DNA of 6,240 nucleotides from Lachnospiraceae bacterium (GTDB taxonomy: Bacteria > Bacillota_A > Clostridia > Lachnospirales > Lachnospiraceae): contig JAFZKM010000093.1 in assembly GCA_017553665.1 (NCBI GenBank), positions 1 to 6,240 on the forward strand, in the 5' to 3' direction. This document shows, in pieces, positions 1 through 5,526 of the stretch; within the stretch, counting starts at the first letter, position 1, and every line of letters begins with the position of its first letter. The position numbers and the translations under genes are program-made. The notes under the pieces were generated by a model. That model searched no databases. It worked only from the letters and a program-made list of their open reading frames with translations, and was not told the origin of the DNA.

Positions 1-572
1 AGGAGGGCGACGCGTTCCTGCTAGGCTATAAAGCAGAAGAGGACAATTATGTTGAACTCCTGAAACCGATCGCCGGGAAATATGCTCAGGAACTGGCTGA
101 TCTTGTACCGCCGGGCAGCGTGACACGTGACAAGAAGTTTATCATTGATGCCGGCGGAGCGGCGAAGGGCGCGCTCTGCGAGGTTTACAGCGCGGCCTGG
201 TTCACATACAGCCATTATCTCTGGAGCAACTATATGGCTGGTCTGGGCAGACCCGTTTATGAGTATTATTTCACCAAGAACAACAAATCTCTCGATAATT
301 TCCACGCCGGCGAGCTGCCGTACGCGTACGGAAACCTGTTCCGCGCGAAAGGCGTATACGATGACTCGGACTATGAACTTTCCGAGATCATGCAGAGCTA
401 CTGGATCAATTTCGCGAAGAACGGCGACCCGAACGGAGAGGGACTGCCTTACTGGGGACCCGTGAAAAAGCCCGGCGACAAGCTGTTGGAATTCGGAGAA
501 ACGGTTTCCATGATCGATGATCCGTACCTGCGGATATACGAGATCCTTGAAAAATACCAAAACGAAGAATAA
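1..572 (+). CDS. Type B carboxylesterase / para-nitrobenzyl-esterase-like protein, C-terminal part
   Basis: The reading frame is open from the left edge (first full codon at 3) to TAA at 570-572 and gives 189 residues. It is the C-terminal part of an alpha/beta-hydrolase of the type B carboxylesterase family, which hydrolyses carboxylic esters. The motif NFHAGELPYAYGNL contains the expected catalytic His (fragment residue 101), and YWINFAKNGDPNG...YWGP is the typical near-C-terminal block. Family members are usually around 500 residues, so roughly the first 60 percent, including the nucleophile Ser and the acidic triad residue, lies outside the window. The ATG/GTG codons near 120 are internal, because the homologous reading continues upstream of them. 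It ends just before a strong terminator, so it is the last gene of its transcript. Natural substrate and cellular location cannot be told from this part. The family call is firm. Confidence 0.9.
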   Translation, partial: EGDAFLLGYKAEEDNYVELLKPIAGKYAQELADLVPPGSVTRDKKFIIDAGGAAKGALCEVYSAAWFTYSHYLWSNYMAGLGRPVYEYYFTKNNKSLDNFHAGELPYAYGNLFRAKGVYDDSDYELSEIMQSYWINFAKNGDPNGEGLPYWGPVKKPGDKLLEFGETVSMIDDPYLRIYEILEKYQNEE

Positions 573-577
573 CTTAT

Positions 578-606
578 AGGGCGGACGAATAAATCCGCCC
601 TTTTTA
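578..606 (+). terminator. Intrinsic terminator after the esterase gene
   Basis: A perfect stem of GGGCGGA (579-585) and TCCGCCC (594-600), extended by an A-T pair at 578/601, closes an 8-nt loop and is followed by a run of T from 601 to 605. It lies 6 nt after the esterase stop codon. This is a textbook rho-independent terminator and separates the esterase from the mod operon. Confidence 0.92.
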
Positions 607-608
607 TA

Positions 609-637
609 TTGACATGCCGATATTTTTTTGCGAGAAT
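609..637 (+). promoter_or_regulatory. Candidate sigma-A promoter for the mod operon
   Basis: A perfect -35 box TTGACA (609-614) is followed after 17 nt by GAGAAT (632-637), which matches four of six bases of the -10 consensus. It is directly behind the esterase terminator and about 115 bp before modA, which would leave a long leader. The AT-rich stretch around 685-694 (TATATA, TATAAC) could be a competing -10 element but has no good -35 at the right distance. Placement is tentative. Confidence 0.4.
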
Positions 638-656
638 AACGGTGGTGACAAAATGT

Positions 657-682
657 TTTGCTGCCATAAAAATTTATGCAAA
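657..682 (+). promoter_or_regulatory. Bulged palindrome in the modA leader
   Basis: CATAAA (665-670) and TTTATG (673-678) are perfect inverted arms around AA. The pairing continues with TTTG (657-660) and CAAA (679-682) if CTGC (661-664) is bulged out. This could be an operator or a leader hairpin that senses molybdate status. It does not match the E. coli ModE box, and no regulator is encoded in the window. Confidence 0.3.
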
Positions 683-739
683 TGTATATATAACTCCTTC
701 TATATCATGGCGTTATTATGGATTTGCAGATGTATCATA

Positions 740-745
740 GGGAGG
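740..745 (+). promoter_or_regulatory. Ribosome binding site that sets the modA start
   Basis: GGGAGG lies 5 nt before the ATG at 751. The in-frame ATG at 718 has no such site and would put 11 extra residues before the lipoprotein signal peptide, so 751 is the better start. Confidence 0.8.
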
Positions 746-750
746 CTATA

Positions 751-1566
751 ATGAAAAGAGGAATTGCTGTACTACTGGCTGTTTGCATTTTACTGGGGAT
801 CTGCGGATGCTCAAAGAAGGATGAGAAAGTTGAACTGATAGTATTCGCCGCGGCATCGATGACAGAGACATTGAATCAGGTAGCGGAAAAATACAAAAGC
901 GCTGCACCGAACGTTACGCTGGTATTTAACTTCGATTCATCGGGAACCTTAAAGACTCAGATCCAGGAAGGCGCAGAGTGCGATGTGTTCATTTCCGCGG
1001 CTCCTAAACAGATGAACGCGCTGGATTCTTCAAAGGATAAAGACGGCGGCAATACCGAAGGACTTGACTTCGTACTTCAGGGCACGAGATTCAATCTGCT
1101 CGAGAACAAGGTCGCCCTGGCCGTACCCGAGGGCAATCCCGCAGGGATCAATTCTTACGCAGACCTGAAGGCAGGCCTTGAGGCAGGCAATATCCTGCTC
1201 GCGATGGGTAATTCGGATGTGCCCGTAGGCCAGTACACACAGAAGATCTTTACATATTTCGGACTCGACGAGGCCGCGCTCGCGAACGCAGGCGTTCTCT
1301 CTTACGGAACCAATGTAAAGGAAGTTACTTCACAGGTTAAGGAAGCCGCTGTTTCGTGCGGTATCATTTACGCGACCGACGCTTTTTCGGCAGGTCTGAC
1401 CGTAGTTGACACCGCTACGAAGGATATGTGCGGACAGGTTATCTACCCCGCAGCGGTCATGAAAAATACAAAGCATGAGAAAGAAGCAAAGGCATTCCTT
1501 GAGTACCTTAAGGGCAGCGATGCTTCGGAAATCTTCAAGGGAGTAGGCTTTACACCTGTTTCCTGA
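751..1566 (+). CDS. modA: ModA: molybdate-binding lipoprotein of the ABC transporter
   Basis: A 271-residue periplasmic-type binding protein that captures molybdate (possibly tungstate) at the outer face of the membrane and hands it to ModB. Residues 1-20 form a lipoprotein signal peptide with a hydrophobic core and a lipobox ending ICGC; Cys20 is the predicted lipidated residue, as expected for a Gram-positive anchor. The mature part has the ModA signature FAAASMTE, then SSGTL, DVFISAAP, DVPVGQYT and GIIYATDA. By spacing, Ser36, Ser64, Val159, Val189 and Tyr207 correspond to the E. coli oxyanion-pocket residues Ser12, Ser39, Ala125, Val152 and Tyr170, so only the alanine differs. The start at 751 is chosen because GGGAGG precedes it at the right distance. 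modB follows after 10 bp, so the two are co-transcribed. Molybdate against tungstate preference cannot be decided from sequence alone. Confidence 0.95.
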   Translation: MKRGIAVLLAVCILLGICGCSKKDEKVELIVFAAASMTETLNQVAEKYKSAAPNVTLVFNFDSSGTLKTQIQEGAECDVFISAAPKQMNALDSSKDKDGGNTEGLDFVLQGTRFNLLENKVALAVPEGNPAGINSYADLKAGLEAGNILLAMGNSDVPVGQYTQKIFTYFGLDEAALANAGVLSYGTNVKEVTSQVKEAAVSCGIIYATDAFSAGLTVVDTATKDMCGQVIYPAAVMKNTKHEKEAKAFLEYLKGSDASEIFKGVGFTPVS

Positions 1567-1576
1567 AAGGATGGAA

Positions 1577-2266
1577 ATGGACTGGTATCCGTTACTTAAT
1601 TCACTGAGAATAGCGGCGATCAGCAGCGTGATCGTATTCTTTCTGGGTATCTGCGCAGCGTATTACATTGCGCGCGTGCCGAGACTCATAAAGGGTATAC
1701 TTGACGTGATACTGACGCTTCCGCTGGTACTGCCGCCCACGGTGGTAGGCTATCTTTTATTACGTGTTTTGGGACCCAAGCGCATTATCGGCGCCTGGGT
1801 TCTTGAAGTGTTCGGAGTCCGGCTTACGATGAACTGGTGGTCCGCGATATTCGCGACGACGGTCGTTATTTTTCCGCTGATGTACAGGACCGCGCGAGGA
1901 GCGTTTGAGTCTTTTGACGAAAAACTCGGTTACGCCGGGAAGACGCTTGGCCTCAGCAATACGTTCATTTTCTGGAGGATCCGCATGCCTTACTGCAGGC
2001 AGGGCATCCTGGCGGGCGTGGTACTGGCGTTTGCGAGAGCGCTGGGAGAATATGGTGCCACCAGCATGATCTGCGGCTATACTCCGGGCAGGACAGCGAC
2101 TGTTTCTACAACTGTCTACCAGCTCTGGCGCACAGATGAAGACGGGCTTGCGATCAAATGGGTGCTCGTAAATATCGCAATCTCGACGGTGGTGCTGCTT
2201 GCGGTGAATATGGTTGAACGCCGCAGCAGAGACAATGAGGCGCGCAGAGCGGAAAAGACCGCGTGA
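1577..2266 (+). CDS. modB: ModB: molybdate ABC transporter permease
   Basis: A 229-residue integral membrane protein that forms the homodimeric translocation channel between ModA and ModC. About five hydrophobic helices are visible (near residues 7-32, 43-70, 90-104, 143-158 and 195-211). The stretch LPLVLPPTVVGYLLL is typical of ModB. The cytoplasmic EAA loop, which docks on the ATPase, lies around residues 115-140 and includes GYAGKTLGLS and FWRIRMP; the following GEYGAT and GYTPGRT are also family hallmarks. Two in-frame ATGs exist at 1571 and 1577. AAAGG at 1566-1570 touches the first but sits 6 nt from the second, so 1577 is preferred; the choice changes only two residues. Length is normal for the family. 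It lies 10 bp after modA, and the 84-bp gap to modC is unusually wide for this operon. Confidence 0.95.
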   Translation: MDWYPLLNSLRIAAISSVIVFFLGICAAYYIARVPRLIKGILDVILTLPLVLPPTVVGYLLLRVLGPKRIIGAWVLEVFGVRLTMNWWSAIFATTVVIFPLMYRTARGAFESFDEKLGYAGKTLGLSNTFIFWRIRMPYCRQGILAGVVLAFARALGEYGATSMICGYTPGRTATVSTTVYQLWRTDEDGLAIKWVLVNIAISTVVLLAVNMVERRSRDNEARRAEKTA

Positions 2267-2273
2267 TGAGAAG

Positions 2274-2360
2274 ATGGCAGGGTACTGTGCCAATGGCGTT
2301 TTTGACGGGGCAAGCAGAATAATCCAGACTTTTAAGAGGAGGAAAGCATTTTGGCTCTGA
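2274..2360 (+). CDS. Candidate 28-residue small ORF between modB and modC
   Basis: An ATG at 2274 opens a 28-codon frame that begins MAGYCANGVFDGAS, continues with a basic stretch (FKRRK) and stops with TGA at 2358-2360. It fills the whole modB-modC gap and runs 10 nt into modC, across the modC ribosome binding site and TTG start, in a different frame. Its own ribosome binding site is weak. Translation of it could open or block the modC start, so it may be a coupling ORF rather than a functional peptide. A second frame, ATG 2266 to TAA 2322 (18 residues, beginning MRRWQGTV), overlaps the modB stop as TGATG, a layout typical of translational coupling. I do not recognise either product, and either could be chance. 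Confidence 0.25.
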   Translation: MAGYCANGVFDGASRIIQTFKRRKAFWL

Positions 2361-3394
2361 CAGCAGAGTTTGAGAAAAAGATCGGAAATTTTCAACTGAA
2401 TATTGATCTGAGAGCCGGCGATGAGTCGCTTTCACTCCTTGGTGCCTCGGGCTGCGGAAAGAGCATGACGCTTAAATGCATAGCGGGGATCGAGAAGCCC
2501 GACAAAGGCAGGATCGAACTGAACGGAGTGACTTTGTTTGATTCGGAGAAAGGGATAAATCTTCCGCCGCAGGAGCGCAGGGTAGGATATCTGTTCCAGG
2601 AAGGCGCGCTGTTCCCGAACATGACGATCCTGGAGAACGTGATCTGCGGTATCCGCGGCAAAGCGCCGCGCAGTGAGAAAGTGAAGATCGCCCGGGAAAT
2701 GCTCGCGAAGATGCATTTGTCCAATACTGAAAAACGCAGACCGGATCAGCTTTCTGGCGGACAGCAGCAGCGTGCCGCACTCGCAAGGATCCTGGTCAAT
2801 GAACCCGAGATACTGCTCCTCGATGAGCCTTTTTCGGCGCTTGATTCACATCTGCGATTCGAGTTGGAACGTGTGGTGAACGACACGATACGCGAGCTGA
2901 AAAAGCCCGCGATACTGGTTTCGCATAACCGCGATGAGGCCTTCCGCATCACCGACAGGATCGCGATCATGAACAACGGCACGATCGAGACGATCGGTGA
3001 CCGGCATACCGTTTTCGCAAACCCCGGCACCGTATATGCTGCGCGCCTCACAGGCTGCAAGAATGTGGCGGAGGCGATCCCGCTGTCGATAAACAGGATA
3101 AGCGTACCGTCCTGGGGCATGGAACTTGAAGTACCGCCTTTTACAGACGATATCACCGCAGTCGGGATCAGGATGCATGACATCTGCCACGGCCCGGGAA
3201 AGAACGAGTTTAAATGCAAGGTCGTCGAAGAGATCGAGAATCCGTTCTCATACACGATCATGGTGACACCCGACAGATCGCTTGAATTCAAACCCATCGG
3301 AGTGGAACTTGACAAACCGACGTGGGAAGCTGCCCGCGCGGAGACTGTCACTATCCACATTCCGACAGAAAATATACTATTGCTCAGAGGATAA
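2351..3394 (+). CDS. modC: ModC: molybdate ABC transporter ATP-binding protein
   Basis: A 347-residue ATPase that drives molybdate import through ModB from the cytoplasmic side. All nucleotide-binding motifs are present: Walker A GASGCGKS (31-38), Q-loop Gln83 in FQEGALFP, signature LSGGQQQR (134-141), Walker B ILLLDEP (154-160), D-loop SALD (162-165) and switch His192 in LVSHN. Residues from about 230 form an extra C-terminal domain in the place of the usual TOBE/Mop oxyanion-sensing domain. It contains VGIRMHDI and IENPF, and I do not see the usual tandem Mop-type repeat. Translation starts at TTG: AGGAGG (2337-2342) lies 8 nt before it, and an in-frame TAA at 2333-2335 excludes a longer protein. 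The next gene starts 4 bp after its stop codon, so the operon continues. Confidence 0.94.
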   Translation: MALTAEFEKKIGNFQLNIDLRAGDESLSLLGASGCGKSMTLKCIAGIEKPDKGRIELNGVTLFDSEKGINLPPQERRVGYLFQEGALFPNMTILENVICGIRGKAPRSEKVKIAREMLAKMHLSNTEKRRPDQLSGGQQQRAALARILVNEPEILLLDEPFSALDSHLRFELERVVNDTIRELKKPAILVSHNRDEAFRITDRIAIMNNGTIETIGDRHTVFANPGTVYAARLTGCKNVAEAIPLSINRISVPSWGMELEVPPFTDDITAVGIRMHDICHGPGKNEFKCKVVEEIENPFSYTIMVTPDRSLEFKPIGVELDKPTWEAARAETVTIHIPTENILLLRG

Positions 3395-3398
3395 GCAT

Positions 3399-4415
3399 AT
3401 GAAAAAAATTCGAGTAGAAGACGCAATTGGCATGACATTGTGCCATGACATAACAAAGATGGTCGACGGCTTCAAAGGCCCCGCATTTAAGCGCGGCCAC
3501 GTGATCCGTGAGGAAGATATCGAAGAACTCTTAAACATCGGCAAAAAGACCGTTTTTATCTGGGAAGAGAACGCCGGCGAACTGCATGAGGAAGATTGCG
3601 CATTGCGCCTTTCAGCGATGGCGCAGGTCGAAGATGCGCATTATACCGCGCCTTCGGAGGGCAAAGTCGTGCTGATAGCCGATACCGAGGGTATGTTCCG
3701 TGTTGATACGGAGCTTTTACGGCAGATCAATACCATCGGCGACATAACCATTTCCACACTGCCGGATCATTTTCCGGTAAAGAAGGGCGACAGGCTTGCT
3801 TCAATGAGGATCGTGCCGCTGGTGACGAAGGAAGAGCAGATCATTTGCGCGGAGAAGCTGTGTGCAGGTAAGAAGCTGCTGAACCTCAGGCCTTATCATG
3901 CGCGGAAGGCGGGCGTGATCATCACCGGTTCAGAGGTCTATAACGGCAGGATCAAGGACAAATTTGAACCCGTGGTACGCGCCAAGCTCGCGAAATACCC
4001 CGGAGAGATCGCAGGCGTAACGATCTGCGACGATGATACCGATATGATCGTGCGTGAGGCGAAGAAGCATCTGGACAACGGAGCGGACTTCCTGATCTTT
4101 ACGGGCGGAATGAGCGTTGATCCCGATGATGTGACTCCCACGGCCATCAGGCAGATCGGTGCGCAGATCATTACGCACGGAGTGCCTTCTCAGCCCGGGA
4201 ATATGACGCTTGTGGCATATCTGGGAGACATTCCCATACTCGGAGTGCCCGGAGCCGCCATCAGCCTTCCCACGACCATTTTCGATGTGCTTTTGCCTCA
4301 GATATACGCGGGCGACCGCCTCACGAAACAGGACCTGATCCGCCTGGGCGACGGCGGACTCTGCCGTATGTGCGAAACCTGCCATTTCCCGACCTGTACA
4401 TTTGGGAGGTACTAG
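3399..4415 (+). CDS. MoeA/MoaB-like molybdopterin-binding protein with Cys-rich C-terminal tail
   Basis: A 338-residue protein, probably cytoplasmic, related to the MoeA/MogA/MoaB fold that binds molybdopterin and inserts the metal during cofactor synthesis. The N-terminal part (about 1-165) resembles MoeA linker domains (VEDAIGMTLCHDI, GHVIREEDI). The MoCF core spans about 170-310, with VIITGSEVYNGRI around Thr176-Glu179, TGGMSVDPDDVTP at 235-247 and GVPGAA from 282. The end, LCRMCETCHFPTCTFGRY, places Cys at 322, 325, 328 and 333, which suggests a metal or iron-sulfur site absent from E. coli MoeA. It is shorter than classical MoeA (about 400 residues). The start follows AGAGG (3386-3390, inside the end of modC) by 8 nt; the longer frame from 3282 would overlap modC by 113 bp. 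Its place 4 bp after modC links molybdate import to cofactor assembly. The exact step is inferred. Confidence 0.88.
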   Translation: MKKIRVEDAIGMTLCHDITKMVDGFKGPAFKRGHVIREEDIEELLNIGKKTVFIWEENAGELHEEDCALRLSAMAQVEDAHYTAPSEGKVVLIADTEGMFRVDTELLRQINTIGDITISTLPDHFPVKKGDRLASMRIVPLVTKEEQIICAEKLCAGKKLLNLRPYHARKAGVIITGSEVYNGRIKDKFEPVVRAKLAKYPGEIAGVTICDDDTDMIVREAKKHLDNGADFLIFTGGMSVDPDDVTPTAIRQIGAQIITHGVPSQPGNMTLVAYLGDIPILGVPGAAISLPTTIFDVLLPQIYAGDRLTKQDLIRLGDGGLCRMCETCHFPTCTFGRY

Positions 4416-4419
4416 GGAA

Positions 4420-4445
4420 TGAGCCTCCGCTTTTGCGGAGGCTCA
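4420..4445 (+). terminator. Strong GC-rich hairpin after the mod operon
   Basis: TGAGCCTCCGC (4420-4430) and GCGGAGGCTCA (4435-4445) form a perfect 11-bp stem with a TTTT loop, starting 5 nt after the last operon stop codon. Position and strength fit a terminator or 3'-end stabiliser. No T-run follows (the next bases are CCTTGAG), so it is not a standard intrinsic terminator by itself. Confidence 0.55.
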
Positions 4446-4451
4446 CCTTGA

Positions 4452-4498
4452 GTTTGGTCAGCAAAAATCGCGAACGGGTCAACGCGTTTTTGCTAAAC
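4452..4498 (+). repeat. Long imperfect inverted repeat (second hairpin)
   Basis: Three paired blocks build this hairpin: GTTT (4452-4455) with AAAC (4495-4498), AGCAAAAA (4460-4467) with TTTTTGCT (4487-4494), and CGCG (4469-4472) with CGCG (4483-4486). GGTC and a single T are bulged and the loop has 10 nt. The inner CGCG stem followed by TTTTT, with a matching A-run upstream, also looks like a weak bidirectional terminator, which may do the actual stopping after the mod operon. Confidence 0.55.
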
Positions 4499-4504
4499 GA
4501 AAGG

Positions 4505-4553
4505 CAGCCGGAGGGCTGTTCCCGGTCACTCCGAGGTATTTTCGAGGAGTGAC
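4505..4553 (+). repeat. Third and fourth hairpins of the structured region
   Basis: CAGCC (4505-4509) and GGCTG (4514-4518) form a short stem with a GGAG loop. GTCACTCC (4525-4532) and GGAGTGAC (4546-4553) form a perfect 8-bp stem with a 13-nt loop. Together with the two hairpins upstream they fill nearly all of 4420-4553. No convincing coding frame, conserved riboswitch core or reverse transcriptase is present. Confidence 0.6.
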
Positions 4554-4582
4554 TACCGCTTACAACATACCCCAAATTAGTG

Positions 4583-4611
4583 TTTTTAAAACATTTCAGG
4601 AGTGCTATGAT
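4583..4611 (+). promoter_or_regulatory. Candidate extended -10 promoter for the lipoprotein gene
   Basis: TATGAT (4606-4611) matches five of six -10 bases and is preceded by TG at the right spot (TGC-TATGAT), an extended -10. The -35 region, 17 nt upstream, is the weak TTTTTA (4583-4588) and overlaps the palindrome TGTTTT-T-AAAACA (4581-4593). Transcription would start near 4618, about 40 nt before the gene. Confidence 0.5.
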
Positions 4612-4659
4612 ATTACCAGTGACTGAAGACAATGTCTTTATTTCAGATTGGAGATTGGT

Positions 4660-5421
4660 ATGAAGAAAGCACTCCTGTTTTTTATGTGCGCCCTGCTGCT
4701 CACCGCCTGTACAGGCTATAATAATTCAACATCCGTGACCGAAAACGGAGTCTATTATAATATTTCCAGCAACCATAAAGAGGCCATGGCGCATTCTTTC
4801 AGGTGGGACGGTAAGGAAGATAATAATGTCATCACCATTCCGGATACGCTCTCGGACGGTACTCCGGTCAAAGCGATCGGCGGTTTTATCGGAATAGGTG
4901 TGCCCGCATCTTTCGGTATTGATTATTACGTTGACTGGCCGGCACTCCCGAAAAGCAGGAAACAAATGTCAGAAGAGGAAGCAGAGGCCTTTTATAGGGA
5001 TTACATAGATAATCATCCGGATGAACTGTTAGGGCGTCTGGTGAAGCTGGACATGACGGAAGAAAGCAGCGATGCTTCGCCGGTCTCCGGCAGCGAGGAT
5101 TCTACTGTGAGCGGAGAAGGCGGCGATAATGAGGCTGCGGGCGCTGAGGCAGGTAACGGCCCTTCAGTTGAGAGAGAAATTGTTTACAAGGATATTACCT
5201 TCACGATCAATATCGGCAGGAATGTCTCGAGCATGGGCGCTAACATGTCAGAGTACAGTATTCTCTATGATATCAATCATCACGGCATATTACAGCCCGA
5301 CGGCACAGTTCTGGTATACCGGGCGACGTTGTACTTCAACGTCGATCCTGAGAATGAGACTTACTATGCGGAGGACGGAGTGCTTTACAAGACAGCGGAC
5401 GGACAGCCGGTGGTTTATTGA
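4660..5421 (+). CDS. Surface lipoprotein with BspA-like leucine-rich-repeat fragments
   Basis: A 253-residue predicted lipoprotein. Residues 1-17 form a signal peptide with lipobox LLTAC and lipidated Cys17, so the protein should be anchored on the outer face of the membrane. Residues 57-76 (ITIPDTLSDGTPVKAIGGF) and the C-terminal part (INIGRNVSS at 183-191, FNVDPENETYYAEDGVLY at 226-243) look like pieces of BspA-type leucine-rich repeats, a family common in surface proteins of gut Clostridia. Between them, about residues 132-168 are a Ser/Gly/Glu-rich low-complexity linker. The usual long run of repeats is missing and the protein ends only seven residues after the last repeat-like block. The start at 4660 follows GGAG (4650-4653) by 6 nt; the in-frame TTG at 4648 lacks a site. 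It has its own promoter and terminator, so it is probably monocistronic. Partner and role are unknown. Confidence 0.82.
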   Translation: MKKALLFFMCALLLTACTGYNNSTSVTENGVYYNISSNHKEAMAHSFRWDGKEDNNVITIPDTLSDGTPVKAIGGFIGIGVPASFGIDYYVDWPALPKSRKQMSEEEAEAFYRDYIDNHPDELLGRLVKLDMTEESSDASPVSGSEDSTVSGEGGDNEAAGAEAGNGPSVEREIVYKDITFTINIGRNVSSMGANMSEYSILYDINHHGILQPDGTVLVYRATLYFNVDPENETYYAEDGVLYKTADGQPVVY

Positions 5422-5438
5422 TCAAAGAGTAAACTTAA

Positions 5439-5482
5439 ACAGGCTTGGAATTCTTTGGAGTTCCGAGCCTGTATATATTTAT
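5439..5482. terminator. Probably bidirectional terminator between convergent genes
   Basis: ACAGGCTTGGAA (5439-5450) pairs with TTCCGAGCCTGT (5461-5472), a 12-bp stem with one G-T wobble and a 10-nt loop. On the plus strand ATATATTTA follows; on the minus strand TTTAAGTTT follows. It lies between the ends of the lipoprotein gene and the minus-strand membrane protein gene, so it probably serves both. The T tracts are interrupted, so efficiency is uncertain. Confidence 0.75.
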
Positions 5483-5526
5483 GGGTGTATTGTGTGTTTG
5501 ATGTATGAATAAAAGCACTTTATCGT

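Noticed and set aside
21..560. 179-codon minus-strand frame over the esterase gene
   Set aside because: The plus strand carries clear esterase motifs; the minus frame is a by-product of codon usage and shows no recognisable domain.
683..720. ModE-type operator before modA
   Set aside because: TATATAAC (687-694) and CGTTAT (711-716) resemble ModE half-sites, but their order and spacing do not form the known palindrome.
718..750. Upstream ATG extending ModA by 11 residues
   Set aside because: It has no ribosome binding site and would bury the lipoprotein signal peptide; the ATG at 751 has GGGAGG at the right distance.
1760..2395. 211-codon minus-strand frame over modB
   Set aside because: It is antisense to strong ModB motifs, has no ribosome binding site support and no recognisable features.
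3282..3398. N-terminal extension of the MoeA-like protein
   Set aside because: It lies wholly inside modC, does not look like part of the family, and the ATG at 3399 has a good ribosome binding site.
2746..3456. 236-codon minus-strand frame over modC
   Set aside because: It is the antisense shadow of Walker B and the C-terminal part of ModC, Ser-rich and without any domain.
4370..4552. 60-codon plus-strand frame across the operon end and the hairpins
   Set aside because: It starts inside the MoeA-like gene and its sequence is dictated by the inverted repeats; no ribosome binding site and no family resemblance.
4420..4553. Retron msr/msd or CRISPR-like array
   Set aside because: No reverse transcriptase or Cas gene is nearby, the hairpins differ in sequence, and there are no regularly spaced identical repeats.
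5129..5512. 127-codon plus-strand frame overlapping the lipoprotein gene
   Set aside because: It is out of frame with the lipoprotein, which has signal peptide and repeat motifs; this frame is Arg/Thr-rich without any structure.
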